DNA of 64,000 bases, from contig NW_019211454.1 of assembly GCF_002443255.2 (NCBI RefSeq), positions 65,216,179 through 65,280,178 on the forward strand, written 5' to 3'. A model generated the notes under the pieces. That model saw nothing but the letters and a program-made list of their open reading frames with translations. It ran no database searches and was not told the DNA's origin. Each line of letters opens with the position of its first letter. The first letter of the stretch is position 1. Shown one piece after another: positions 21,540 to 35,940 of this stretch. Made by a program: the position numbers and the translations under genes. The stretch is from Varroa destructor. Taxonomy: Eukaryota; Arthropoda; Arachnida; Mesostigmata; Varroidae.

Positions 21540-22140
21540 TGTCGTATTCTCGCCCGTTTTATGGGGGTCATTATATCAGGTCTATGGCCATTGAACCTCA
21601 CTACCAGCCGGGTAGCGTCCGCCCACGGGCCCGTAGCGACTAAGCCGGTCGACGTCAACTTCACAGACTATCAAGCAACAGCGGTTGCTCGATCCCCAGC
21701 AGCTCGAAAATAACTCCACAACAGTCCCCGAGCGCGAAAGACAGGCGCTGCACGCGGCGGGCGTGCGCCCGTTCGTTCGACCAGATGGTTATGACTTATC
21801 CCTAGCGACGAAGCTGTTGCTAGATGTCTTGGCAATCCGTCTATTCTAGTTAGGGAAGCTTGCTCCTTTTCTATCCCCCTTCCCCTTCCCATTCACGACT
21901 TTGTGAAAAGGTGATACCCCATAGTCGACGCGGTCAAGTCAGTCAAGGGTTCTGGCCCCCTACCGGCGTCGCTGCCGTACACATCACCAGCAACAGCAGA
22001 AGCGGCGGCGGCGGTAGTTAACGGCATAGACGCGTCGACCGAAATGAAAACAACAACGAGCGCGACAGATCGATGAGAAACAGCTAAGAGTAAAAGACAA
22101 ACGCCAAAAAATATGATAATAAATGTAGACCCTTGCCAAC
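21540..22140. promoter_or_regulatory. CpG- and GC-rich patch
   Basis: About 600 bases with many CpG dinucleotides (densest at about 21610-21660 and 21730-21785) and a GCGGCGG repeat near 22007, in otherwise AT-rich DNA. Short frames on both strands are not recognisable. This could be a promoter or first exon of an unlisted transcript, an enhancer, or a transposon relic. Confidence 0.3.
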
Positions 22141-23790
22141 CCAATTCAGTGTACGCTAGTAGAACAAATATCTTCTACTGCTACTACATTCATCGGCAAC
22201 TGCTCACTGCAGACATACCTTTGGACGCGTATATACGGCGGACAACCTTTTTTCGACCGAATGAGTAATACAGAAGAAGCTCTATGAGACCTATTTCACA
22301 GAAGCGAATAATGAGAAATCTCAATGTGACGTTTACAAAATTTTGTCACGTACGTACTAAAGGCAGGGTGCAAGTTTTATGGTTTGTACCCTCGGTAGCC
22401 TACCGAACTACGGCAGCGATTCGGATTGCTACTAAGTACTGGATAGGTTTTGGCTGTTTCCAGTGAAGACCCGTTTAAACAGACTTAGTGACACACGATA
22501 CACGACAATAGCAATAACACGTAGCTTGGGAGTGAACAAGCTCAACGTTGAAGGATACCCAGCGGACCGGACCTTACCGTGACTATGGAAAGCCGGATAG
22601 CTTGTCTGCCGCGTCAAACTTTCTCCCAGTGTTAAAACGAATCAATCACACATTTAAGCTTAATAAGCCCCTTGGTTTATTCAGTATCCTAAAAAGAAGA
22701 AGTATAATTAAATTTAAACGCTTAATTAATTCACGCACGAGAGAAGAACTATATGAAGGCAAAGTGTGCCAATGCGGCTAGAAAAGTGTCTTCTGTATAC
22801 CATTTGTTTTGTCTTGCGTACCGAGTCTCCGATCGTCTTCTTTTGCCAATTCATAGCGTACCTAATATTTGACAAGAACAATAATGTATCGTATCATCCT
22901 TGCGCTAACTGTAAGCATTTGCAACATGTTCTTCATTAAAAGTGTAACCTATTCATGGGCAAGATCGCAAACTTCGTAATGGTCATCACATAACTATGGC
23001 TCTTTTTGTGTTCATATTGCCCTCATTGGTTACTGGCTTTCTAAACATCTGCTCGCAATATGTGCACTGTCTGTCGGAAGGCTACGGTCTCTGATTTGGT
23101 AGGCAATTGGAGCCTAATGTAGGTCTTTACAGCTTGTCCAATGAATCAGTTAACGTAAACATTCTAAGGGATTGCCTCAGCTAGCTAGTTAGGTCATAGT
23201 ATGTTGTATCGAAATGATAGTTCATTCAGATTTAGAAGTGGCGTAAATGTGCTACCAGAAAATCAAATTTAAGCTATAGCACATCATCCATGCCATTGAA
23301 CAGCGGTCACTCTTGTATGGCGACTTACGTGATGAAGGGTTAGTTTAATTAGCGATTGGGTGTTTTTCCAGTTCAAATTTATGGCATAGGCGCCAAGGCT
23401 CATAAGATAAGCGGATACAGACATTGCGTAATGGTAGTATCAACACTACTAATAATAAGTGACTTTATCCTGTCGACTTTTCTGTCATTTACTGGCAGAG
23501 GACAGAGAACTTTGCTTCAACTTATCTCTGTAACTAGATAGCACACAGAATATTTTTAGGCTATTTTAATGACGGTCCCACTTGGGACAATTGTTTTTAC
23601 TTTCTAGCCCGGCCAAAGATCATGCTTAGGGTGCTTTCGATCTTGGTCAACAATGAAGACTTCCTTCCAGCATAAATCACCACAAGCATTTGGGGTGCAA
23701 TTTGAGTACCCTAGTACATACGTTTCACACCATATATACAGCCAGTGCGAATTTTCCATATGCACATTCTATACGTAATTGATGGAAAAT
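22141..23790. other. Non-coding, nothing recognised
   Basis: AT-rich sequence with only short, unrecognised open frames (for example 22284-22466). Confidence 0.5.
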
Positions 23791-24330
23791 GTAAGGTCAT
23801 CATGTCCTGTGAACTGCTGCCGCTCCCCTTTTGTTGTCCAGAACAAAAGCGGCCGCAGCAATAAAAATAGATGTCGTCGCGGTACTAGTCGAGTGGAAAG
23901 AGGGGCCACGATGACCCTTTCCATTGCTCTCTGGTTTGTTGCCGGCGCGGATCTTGCGGGTGAGATCCCAACGACCACAGAAGTTTACCGTAACGCTGTC
24001 CACTGTACGTTCGCTAGGGGATCCAGCCAGAACAAAGACATGTGGCGGATCGGCATTATTCTGGACAACGACAGCTGAATAACGGCGGCAGACTTTCCTC
24101 GGGCTATTTAGCCATAGATAGCGAAATAATGGCGCATGGTGACTTCGCATCCGCCAATGCCATGTTACCGTCGGTGTTGCTACTGATAGTGATGGCGCGC
24201 GAAAACAATGTGTGATCTTCATCCTTCGAAATAGAGATGTTTGATGTTACGACTATAATGTGATATTTGGACGTAGCACTTCGAGAGAACTCGAAGGGCC
24301 TGCAGGATCGGTTAGGACACACCGGAACAA
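23791..24330. other. Second GC-richer patch with overlapping open frames
   Basis: Open frames overlap on both strands here (23779-24078 forward, 23800-24222 reverse). This is typical of GC-rich DNA poor in stop codons rather than of two genes. Neither protein is recognised. It could be regulatory or an old exon. Confidence 0.3.
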
Positions 24331-27300
24331 AGATGTGTTGAGTAAAATTGACTGACTACTCGGGATCGACTGTGACAAGTGACTTAGTTATATCCGAATA
24401 ATTGCTTTACATGTCTATAGGTGGATAATTTCTTTTATGGATAATTGCGCATAAGGTGTGCACTATAAGGGAACGTAATATATGAAGTATAGATGAAAAC
24501 GGCGCGCTTGTCAATGTGGATCGAAGCTGGATTATCAATGGGCTGTTCGCTGGACACCAATGGATACTTGACAACTGGGTCTCTCTCTACAGGTGTGGTT
24601 ATATATTCACTAGGTAGAGTTTAGGTAAAAAAAAGTGTTGGCAGATCAGGTAGCGGTAATAGTTCCTTTCTTATTCGCACAGCCAACAAAAAGGATTTAA
24701 TAATGTTAACGCCTTGGAAGCCTGTCAATGTTAGTGGGGGTCATGTGACGGCAGCGCATTGAATTTGAAAGATCATACTGGCGATGAAAGCGGACCAACT
24801 TTTTTAAGGTAAAGAACGGCTGCCAGCTCGGACAGAATAAGAATGAAAGCGATTATACCGAAGGCTATGGACTCTATACGTAGAAAAAAAAAAGCTACCA
24901 TTTTTGCCTTCTACGCTTAGGTACGCTTTCTCTGGTGTTTCTGACCGATTGTATTACGTCTGTTATATGATAAAGCTTAAATTAGTATTTTCCACTTTGA
25001 TCTGTTTTTCAATTGTTGCAATCAAACGCTCGTGACCAAAAATCGGTCCCGAAAGAAAACAAAAAAGAAAAATAAAGAGCTAATCCTGTAAACGGCCAAG
25101 AGGCTATTTCAGCTTTTGAAACCATCGATCAATATCATCATATAACTAATCGGTCTGCACGCATGTCAAGTATGTATATGTGCCCTATAAGCTATTATTA
25201 ACTACTTTTACGATATCGAATAGCATTTCTGACCCAGAATATTATGTTAATATACATTATAAAGATCCACGACAACGATATCTATTAAAAACAGCTGCAA
25301 TCGTTCGTTGAACCTGTTTACTGACCTATATTTTCTCTCCCGAATTAAATCTGCCTGATAAATAAGAATAGCTTATTTCAGGCATATTCGTAACGGTGTA
25401 GTTTATCGCAGTCCGACGACGCAGATATTTAAGAAAATCACGTTCGTTAATCACACGAACTCTGTGGTACCTATATATCACTATAGGCAGCGACTCCTGA
25501 TCTTTTTCAACCTGCGGCTTGCCAGGCAGATATCTGGCACAGTCCGTTATCGGATGGTCGGTCATTAGAAGGCTATCAGAACCAAAACAATATGCGTTCC
25601 TTTTTTTTTTTTAGCAAACGTAGACGTCCATAGGTTAACGAGAGGTCGAATTAGTTTTAGTTCTAGAAAAAAAGGACTTCAGCGTGACTGGAAGAAAGTT
25701 GTGGCACACTGAAGGCTCGACTATTGCAGGTGAGCATTTTTGGGGTCAAGAGCGCCCATCATTGGTAATGGGCGGCAATAATGTACTCGCTGTTCCAATA
25801 TAAAGCTTACGAACGCGAGTAGTAGCGAATATGGTCGTCGGCCTCATTTTCGTTTAAGGCCAAAATGGCAGCTGCCCGAATCGGGCAACTGACAACTCAT
25901 GAGAACATACTAAATAAATTTATAGTGTACCGATAGTATATAATAGGTGACATTTTCGATAATCAATAGTTCTTACAGAAAGGGCACCTACATTTAAAAT
26001 CAACCTAATCGAATTCGGTCCTCTTACAAATTTTTCGTAGTTGAATCCATGCGTCATGTGGCAAAAAATCAGATATACATTAATTCGATGCAATTGTATC
26101 CGGGAGTCGTTCGTCATTGCTTGTTTTTCATAGAAAACTATATCTATTTTTCCCCTGTTGGTGTTGTAAATGCGAACTCCTACTAGGTTAAACTGATACT
26201 GGAGGCGGGTTAAAAGCGGGGCTTTTTCCGCTGGGCTATTCCTACAGTTCCACAAGGAAACACAAAGTACACATTTCAAGTAGGCTTCTTTCAAGTGGTC
26301 TAGCTGCGTTCAGGCGAATTGTATAGTATAGCTGCGGTGGAACCGTAAAAACCAGTAATCGCATTGCGAAATGAGTTACTTTTCCCAAATTATCTGCTAT
26401 AATTATGCATATCTGCTAAAAGTCCTCCAATAATTTATTCGAATAGGAAGAATCTATTTTGAAAATATTCAATAATTTTACTAGATCAATGTCTTTTTAC
26501 TGTTCTCGATTATATTTATTAGTCCCTAGAGTTGATCCGTTATATAAAAGCTTCTGTATTTAACGTGTCGTTTAATCTTTCGTCGAGAAAGATTAATTTT
26601 AGCTTATGGCGGCTTGACCAGTTCGTGTGCCACTTAGCGACCATGCGATTGTTATCCTGACTATCCGAAACTATGTTCCACCTGATCTGAATCAAAATTA
26701 AGGCATATATACAGGTCTCCGGGGTAAGACCTAGTCTCCTGCAGACCTCTTTACTCATTTTAAGGAGAGGGAATCTATTTCTTATTAGAACGCTGTCTAT
26801 TGTTCGACATTGTATCTGAGCCAGCTCCTCTGGATATTGACTTCAAGCGACTATGGCATACATAAAATTGTCGAAATCTAATCTATCTAGACCTTTGGCT
26901 ATTCAGCCAACTATTGTCTCGGCTATGCACTACAAGTGGTTTTGTTCATGAGGATTACTTCCATATAGCTGTTCTCGGAGACATTTATGTCGTACGTACA
27001 AAACCATTTTTTGTTCGGTAAGTCGTTAGGCAGCACTCGAACGCCTCTACAGTGCCCATTCAAAGCTTGAATAAATAAGTTCAGGGAAACATTTAGGACT
27101 TGAGTGACGTACAGGGCTACGATCGTTGTAGCTTACTCATACAGGCTTTAAGTAAAAGCAACAGTCAACATTTAGGTGGAAATCGTCGATACTCAGACTA
27201 TAGCTGTCAGTGGAGCCTTAGGTATATTGACTTCTTCAAGGAAATTGAAGTGGGCATAACAACTCCAATAATCATTTGATTGAACGTAAATTGTATTCAA

Positions 27301-30300
27301 TACTCTTGTGTGTACAATAGACAGCACATAAATATATCGTACGTAGTCGAACGTCACCTGCTTCATCAACGAGGACGCCCAAACCTGTTATTTTGAACAG
27401 TGAGGACGGATATGACAGCATTTGCTTAGAAAACATAAATTAAGCTTAATACTGTGATAGAACGCAAAACATACAATAAAAATAGTATTATGTTATTAAC
27501 AAAACTAACTAATCACACGGCGTACTAGAAAGTCAGAAGTTTTTTGTGGTCTTGGGTAGCTAGCCACTACAATCCGGCTTCGACTATTTATAACGTTGAT
27601 GTAGGCTTACTCGATAATTTCAGAACAAGCGAAAATAAATCCTGATATTTCTATGACAACTGATTTGTTTGTCATATTTCTCTAGACTGGACAGTTGGTC
27701 TCATATAGGAGAATCATTGTAGAGAAACAACACCCGGTACATTCAGGGCTTTGCTATGCGCCATATGGTCGATGTTAGTTAGATGGTTGGGCCAATTAAC
27801 ACCCAGCGATGTGTCGTGACATACACTAATGTTATTCAACTCATTAAAGTGGCAAATAAACTGAAGACAGACAACAGTTTCTTGGACCTGTGAGGCTCTG
27901 CGTAGTTTTCATGCAAAAGAGGCCCGTTTGATTTGCTTGCCAGTCAGCGACCAAAAAGCTTGGAGTCGGTAGCTAAAAGTCTTTCTGTGAGGGTGTAGAG
28001 TGGACCGTCTCGTTATTTGCCCTGTCTTAGAATGTCACAGACGAAGCAAACTTTACCCGCTCACTGTTCCTCCCACCGTTTTGCGTTTGCGTCAGTATAG
28101 GTTTGCGATCTTGGATCGACGTTGCACGGCGTACGTAATATGCTTCTTTAAAAAGTCTACATAGCTAGAATATGGAGAAGTCGCAATGTTTAGGGGTTCG
28201 TGACGAAAGTGACAATATGTACGTCATTAAACTACTTCAATACGGGGCGCGGCAGTACGATACCTTCTGCATGACCAGACGGGCTAGACTATTCAGCCCT
28301 CTAAAACAGAGCACAAAAAAAATGTACATTTAATGTTGTCCGGTTCAGAGCAAAGAACAGAACACATTTTTAGAAAAGGCGACGATTCTTGGATTGCGAA
28401 TTTTAGCATATTAGAACCCTGATTTAATTGAAAATTATTCTAACTGAAGTTGTACGTTGCACGTTCGCTGACGTATTGTATTCCGAAGACATTTCAAAGA
28501 AAATCGTCGTCACCCTTCAATTAGAGGAAGGCGTTCGAATTTATTGATAGGGTCATGCTCGTAGATCGGAGCGACAACAGTACGATACGTAACGGTACCC
28601 TTACATATTTCCGTGGAGTCCATGGTCTCTATCTAAAATGCCTTAATGAGTATATTGACCTCCCTATTAGCTAAGCGTTTAGACAAACCGTACCTAGCAA
28701 TTAATTATTGCTAATACAGTTAGGATTGCTCAGTATTGTTAAATGTTGATGTCTGCTAAAAACAGTAACTGTTTTGAACTTTTCGTCCTATACTGCCATC
28801 AAGCAGTGTTTTAGACAGCTTATTTACACATAATACGTAACGAAACATCCCCCAGCCTAAGAAGTAAGCAGTCTTTGATAGAATTTAAATAGGCCGAAAC
28901 ATTTATTAGTAGAAATTATGCTTTCTTACCTGTCTTAATAGCAACAACGACGTTAATGATAAACGTAGTGCTAGTCATAGTATTTAACTAGACAGGGCCT
29001 TGTATTGAATCAGAACGTTCACTATATTTATTATTTATATTTATATATATATAAATATTTTATAAGTTTCGACACTTTGAACTGGGAACCCATTTTCGAT
29101 ATTGCTTCTTACTCGAGCTTACTTAAACGAGCACCTCGAGGCATCGCCACGTCGATCGTCAGTCATGATGTTCTACATCTAATTGTAGTATAAATGGGCA
29201 AGATTATATAAATTGTAGGTTTTAATGTATACTTTGTGCTGATAAGACTCTATACTATTCAATAGATATCGCTGGCAGGTTGACCTATCACAGGCTGCAG
29301 GCAATCTTTAATGCTTAAATGCGCTGGCGACCTCTCATGGGCTAGGCTCGCCATAAGGGTCAAGTGTCGGCCTGTAGGACTTGTGGACATCCTCCACCTT
29401 ATTAGATTTGGTATATAATTTACTGAGGTTCTGATTATGCTTCATTAGACACAGAAGCATATTGCCGCGTGTATAAACGAGCACTTGAGTCAAGCGCAAG
29501 CCTATAGATGTTACCACATTTTGACCCGTGTCAGGGTAAATAAAGGTTACGAATGTGGACGAATAGTATAGAGAAACTTAACAACCTTTAGCAAGTCGTT
29601 GACCCTATCTCAAAAATGCAGATTTTCAATCCTACCTCAATATTCCGATTCGATTTGAAGGATCTCTTAATAGATAATCTTTAATGCCAATTATTAGTCA
29701 ATTATAGTAATACCTAAACAAAATTTATTTTGACGAATACATATTGTAAAAAGCCACAATGCCGCTTTTGTCTTTGCCTAGTAGGAAAGTTAGACTTACG
29801 ACACAATTTACATTATTTTCCCATCATCTTATATATATTACTATCTACTTACTTGTTTCGAGTTAGATCTACTACCCACTTTGCAAGTGGGAGCCTTTAT
29901 GAGTGCGATAGCGAAAAAAGGCCAGGCGTGAAGAGCATGGCCTTCGTGCGGAAGCCAATATTGTAAACCTACGTACGCGCTGAATGGGTAAAAGAAAATG
30001 CCATTAGAGTATTATGTTCCGGGAAGGCGCAAACCACTTTGTGGCAGGCTGGTGCTAGCGAATCAACCGATCGGCAGTGTCAGCCGGTCCAGTCACGGTG
30101 GCTATACTTTAGCTATACTGGAGTACATAAGACGAATGCTCTATTAATTAATGCTACTTTCGAAAGGGTTCATTGTTGACTGTAATCCATCGTAGAGTGC
30201 GATCCACTGCTACCCTTAGGCAATATAATAGTTGAGTTCACCGGCTCATTATGATGTTCAAAGAAAACAAAAAAACAACGCCGATATCTTGAGAAAATCA

Positions 30301-32049
30301 TTGTAACGCTAATCAACATCCGAAAAGCCACTGGCTTACCATAAGCTCACCATATATAGATATGAATAAGTTCACTTTCTGTTCACACATATTTATTAGT
30401 TAAGTTACAAAGGAATCGACATAATATGGGTAACTTCACACTGGCATAGGTTCGTCTGAGGAAGGGTCAAGGTATTCCAACCCATTTCGTTCTCGTTAAC
30501 ATGCGCTCTTATATCACGACCATAGTGAGCGTGCGATGTAAACGAACTTTGCCACCAAACGCCCACCGCCCCCAAGGGTTTGCTGCTGGTCACAGTGCCG
30601 TCAAAAAAATGTCAATAGTATGCACATTCTATTGAGACGCCGAATAATACCTGCGTATATATTTAGCGTGAGTTAATTATAGTGCAAGTGTTTTTGGGTA
30701 TAATGTCCCATTTTAGTCGGCGATATCCACAAGAAATGTAGGTATGTGAACATTTTCAAAGCTGGAGCGGTAAATCCAAACAGTAGCGTTGCTAAATACC
30801 TACATATCAGAAATTTGACGTCTTCGAGTTAGCAGCAACCACGGAAATCGTCTTTGAAAAGGTGATAGCAAGATTTGAAGTCAACGAAAACGTTTAGGCT
30901 CCTTTAGCCATCGCGGTATAATGGCTATTACCAGTAGAGGTCAATAAAAGGCCTTCACTTGTCCATATAAGTTAATAACAGAAGTTGTTCTATCCCATAG
31001 TTACGTTATGAAGGGCCTACCCGAATCGTCGCGGTTGGTCAGCCCGACCGGGGATACCCAGCATACGTAGAGCCCAATTTTTGAGTCGCTGACTTTGTGC
31101 ACAACCATCGCTGTCGTTGCTGATCTTGGGTCCCTCATTCGAAAGATTATATATTACATGCTGCTTAATTTTCTCGCAAGAGATATTTACCTGTCAGCTT
31201 AGTTGTCAGTAACTTAGTCAAGGCCTGACTGGTGACAGCTGATTCGATCGGTGCAAGTACCGAATTATTATTGCTTCATGGGCTGCTTCGAGCGGCAGAA
31301 GCTATCTTTAGTTGAATTTAGAGATATGAAATTTATTCTGATGAAATTATGCGGTTCAAGATGTACAGAAGTGCCATTTCAATAAAGTGCAGCATTCTAA
31401 GCTAAAAAAATGAAGATCACTTTCTAGATGATGGTAAAGTGTCAGAGTCATATAAACGACGACAATTGAACCCGGCACCCTACAAACGTCTAAACAATAA
31501 ACTAGTTATTGAAGGCTCATTTTCTGCTCTGAAGCTTGCTAACACGTCCTTATACTGCTTCGTTGAAAAAGTTTATAGAAATTTACATTTTAAGGAAAAG
31601 CAATTAAAGCACAAAGAAAGCTTACAAATGAATGTCATATATCGAATAATGAGGAGACCGATGAATGAAATCATTTACCGAAATAGAAAGTCGTAATTGC
31701 CGGGATTTACCGGAAAATCTGGCAAGCAATATAAGAGACGAAGATCTAAACGATATACGTAGGCTTCCAAATGTATTCCAACCTTCAATTTTTTTTGTTT
31801 GAAAGCGCTCCAACCTCGGGGAAGTTCCTTGAAGAGCTACACCATCTCACACGAATCGGTCTCGAAAAATTGTGAGTTAGATTTAACTAACTTTGGTAAC
31901 GGCTTGGTTGTTTATCTGTTACTGTTTTACTTATCTCTCTTTCGACTTCTTGATAAGTGTTTTCATCGGCACAGAACACTGCGTTTGAAAAAGACCTCTG
32001 TGAGTTTCGAGTTTTGCTATCGCCATTAAGCATTCCGTCAGACGACGGC
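24331..32049. other. Long non-coding stretch
   Basis: About 7.7 kb in which no exon, RNA gene or transposon was recognised. It contains a perfect 22-bp AT palindrome at 29037-29058. Short open frames such as 25920-26294 (reverse) have no recognisable motif. Confidence 0.5.
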
Positions 32050-32170
32050 TCGCTGGTTGGCTCCCAGCAAGAGACGAATTCTGCCTGTCTATGGCCGGCT
32101 TCGAACCTGGACCACAACGTGCCCCTAAGATAAGCAACGAAATTGGTTATCCACTAAGCCATCACAGGAG
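32050..32170 (-). repeat. tRNA-derived SINE-like repeat, copy A
   Basis: On the reverse strand this reads as a tRNA-like head with an A box (TGGCTTAGTGG, 32151-32161) and a B box (GGTTCGAAGCC, 32097-32107) at normal polymerase III spacing. Downstream sequence is shared with the copy at 40595-40713. The two copies agree over most of about 115 bases, including T-C-T-T-A-G-G-G and G-T-T-G-T-G-G-T between the boxes. It is not a functional tRNA: the stems do not fold properly. Confidence 0.6.
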
Positions 32171-35100
32171 ATTTGAAAGCCTAGAGAACGTCTAAGAAAT
32201 GACCCCTACTCACTCACGTGCCGATCCGTTATGATAGGCTAGGATACGACGTATTATTGGTCGTAGTGGATACTTCTCCGTTGCAATCTTTCCTCGAAGC
32301 GAAAATTGTCAAATATATATTTTGAGACATTTATGCTTCCAGCGTAATATATCGTACCTAATCAGATAGTCCCAGACTGGTACGAAACTGTCTATAACAT
32401 TGAGTGGGCTCTCCCCAGAATCTGACTCTGACTCAAGTTAAAGCATTTTATTAGGTTTTTTCTTCTCTTAATAATAGACCGCACAGAATAATCGTTAGCA
32501 AAATATCGCATCCTCTCCAGTAGTTTATCATCACATGAAACAGCCCATCTACAGAAAGATAATTTCGTTTTACAGACATGTTTAAAGTGTCTTCTATGAT
32601 CCTATTTGCTCACAGTTTATAATGGCTTATATCTAGTTCCTTAAAAATAGTCACGTTCCCTTGACGTAATAGCTTTAGCGCTGTGTAAGTAATCTGCGGA
32701 TTTGAATAATATTACGAAGAATGAAGATCGTTAGATACGACTTGGACATTTTATTTATAATAAGTGCGTAAAGTCAGAATAATTTCTATTTCTATGTGCT
32801 GTCACGGCAATAGCAAAACGGAAGACAATTAGTCATACAACCATAACTATGAAAAGAGTTTTCAAATAGAAGTGCTTATATTCATCATAATAGATAGTTC
32901 ACAGTGGATACTGTTGGGTGACAAGAAAGTATTACCTTGCCTACTAACATTTGATTGTAAATTTACCTCCACCTGAAGTTCGAACCTAATCAAGTTAAAA
33001 TAGGGTCTCTCAAAAACGAAGTCGCCATGAATCGACTAAACGCTTTCTCATACTCAAATAAAGCTTCGCTCGTACTGCTGTGTGGACCATTTTAGCGGAG
33101 AGTTTATGGGGTTCTCTCAAATAGTAAACTTTGATTGATACTAGATAAGTTCTATGCTATGCATGTAAGATTCGTTAGCTTACGAGACCGTAGGCACTTT
33201 TCAACAGGTGTATAGAGACGCACCATACTAAATCTTCAACTATCCTAGACACTTCTCTAAGCTGTCAAGTTTCAGCGGCCATTATAGCGTAGCATATGGT
33301 TTGCGTTTTCTATTTTCGCATTCAATGCAACTACAAGTCAATCTATCGCTCGTTCCTATAAGCGCCGTGAACACAGAAAATACGGCTAAAGCTATGCACA
33401 GCCAAACTTTCGGGTAGACAGGCAGGCCGTAGCTTTTGCCCCTTCGCGTAAGTATCTGTCTGTCTGTCTGTCTGCCCGTCTTATGAGTAACTCCAAAGCT
33501 AGATTTACGCAATGTGAGCCGGGAAGTCAACGTCAAGCAAGGTGGCGAGCAGCAATCGAAAAGAAGAAGGGTCCATGACCTGTTGTCGGTATTACGATTG
33601 GCCGGATCAGTAAAAATCACAGAAAATGATTTTGGATGTAGAAAGCCCGAGGCACTCTACCAGTATTCGCCGTCTATTAATTGTCTGCAGCCACCGAACA
33701 TGCAGTGGATATAGACAGGCAAAAACTAACGAACTTCGAGAGATCAGAGCTTTCCATGTGTTCGTTGACCTTATTGCCTTCTCCAGGTAATAATAGCTCG
33801 TCTCTAATTCTTCCTCATGAAGCTCAGAGCGGAAAGTACAATCCAAATGACGTACATCTTAAGCAGGTCTTTAGCTAAGGAGACGTTTGCGGAAATAAGA
33901 AGTAACTATCGACAACTATTCACTATCAGAAACGCTAGCTAATTCCAGACATGAACTTCAAACATCTCCATCGAATCAGTGACGATTTTGTATTTGCTAT
34001 CGATCTGTAACTGGTTATCGATCAAAACAGACAAATCACATATAAAGCCGCTAAAAGAAATCTGTACGCTAAAGACGGTTGCGGGCAGTGTATTTAGTAG
34101 TATTTTATGTATATACGATCCTGTACAATGAATTGAACTAACCCAGCCCGTTGCCGAAACCGGATTAATGACTGTCTGGAGACGATTTCGAATAAGTTAA
34201 AACCTCAAATGATGCCAAACTGAGCTTACTGGCCAATATTTGTGTGGCAAGAGTCGCCAATGCTAGCGTGCTATTTAGCTGTTCGTCAACAAAATTCAGC
34301 GGGCTGAAACTGCTATGAATATCTGCAGTCGATGGACGCAAACCCATTTTGGCCGCTTTTGTGATATCACCTCGCGCGTTTTTCGCTTCATCAACGACCA
34401 CTTAGTACGACTAGGCAATTCAGCTTGATTTGATCAAAAATTCGATTCAGCTTTAAAAATAATTACTTTCTGAGTGCTGACTATGGGTAAACGGCAACGT
34501 CAGGAAAAAAGGATGGCCCCCAGAATGCTTAGCAGACGAACTTTACAAACAGCTAGTGATAATGTATAATAACAGCATACCGGCAGAGAAATTCTAGCTG
34601 TCTAGTCGAACACATATCATCATATGGATGTCGAATCTGACATTATTCGCATCTTCTCTATATAGTATATAGAAACAGGCAGAATATATATTACGTTGCA
34701 CACTTGAATAGGGTATGTCTGGACACATATTTAATTTTGCTATCATATGAGTAGGCAAAAAGTATCGTAAGCAATGTTCAGTAGACAGATATTGTTGAAC
34801 GACCTAAACCACAGAAAAATGAACCATGGTATTTAAACCGGCAGCATTCGTTGTTAACAATGATATTTTGCACACCGTCTCATATCGACCCCGAAGCTCT
34901 GAACGAACCCTGCAGCTGGAGATCGACGGGCAGAACTAAAAGGGCGTAGGCACTGTATTTCTGTTTAGACTAGAAAATCAACGATGTATTTGTTTATTAA
35001 GATACAAAAGGTTCAGGCTTGACTCTAAGTTGAGCACTTGTTTTGCCTAACACCCCACGCACTCAGTGGGGTTGAGGCATTTGTAAGAAGGAAATTTTCT

Positions 35101-35940
35101 TGTTTTATTCACGCGCTCATGTCCCCAGCTCGCAGCGACCTTTTTCAACTGGATGCAGAGTAAATCGTTGTGACACAATTGCAAGCGCTCAAATTGGCCA
35201 CGATAACAATTTTTAGTGTTAAATCATAGAGGTTAACGATCTTCATTTAAATGCGTCTTCATACGCAATGGGTTTTATATTTAAACCACCCATATAGTAA
35301 CAAATGCAATTGATTTTCAGGCCAAGGTAATCACTGCTTATTATTATTGAAACTATTATAAGGGAAAGCTGTGTATGAAAATAAATTCTTTATTTTGACC
35401 GTAATTGACGTGATTGGAGGAGTAACAACACACAATCACAACTTCTAAAAATCGAACAGCTGAATTGCTCTCTGAAAGTTACGACAACACTTTTGTACAA
35501 CTTCTATACTAGTTACCCCCCTCCCCCGCTTCATTCTGTTCTGCCCAGACACGGACGCCCTTGTACCGCCTCGCTCCCTAACTTTACGTTGGTGGGCCTC
35601 TTTTCTCTCCTTAACCGTTCACGCTTTTCTGTGTCCGCCTAAGCCTATCTGATTTCTAGGAGCGACACCTCTTCAAGTAACGTTACGTGGATCGCACTAA
35701 TTTCCCATTGTGCGTATCTACCCGAATCGCTGTGCGTTTCATTACATTATCAATTTTAGTCTTCTGTGATGTGGGATTTATTAAAGGCAAGATTAGCATT
35801 GTCTTTGATTCTTCAGATGATATTGACGAAACGCCATAGTGATTCAAGCCATCTTGTGCCTATGATTTTGACCGTATCCAACTTTTTCGAATACTACCTC
35901 TTATTGGCATTTTACCTATTTATCCTTTAAATTATGCTTG
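32171..35940. other. Non-coding, nothing firm
   Basis: Contains a short GTCT tandem repeat at about 33456-33473, an unrecognised open frame at 34165-34401 (reverse), and a short forward frame at 33514-33714 with an isolated motif described in the findings. None is supported as a gene. Confidence 0.45.
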
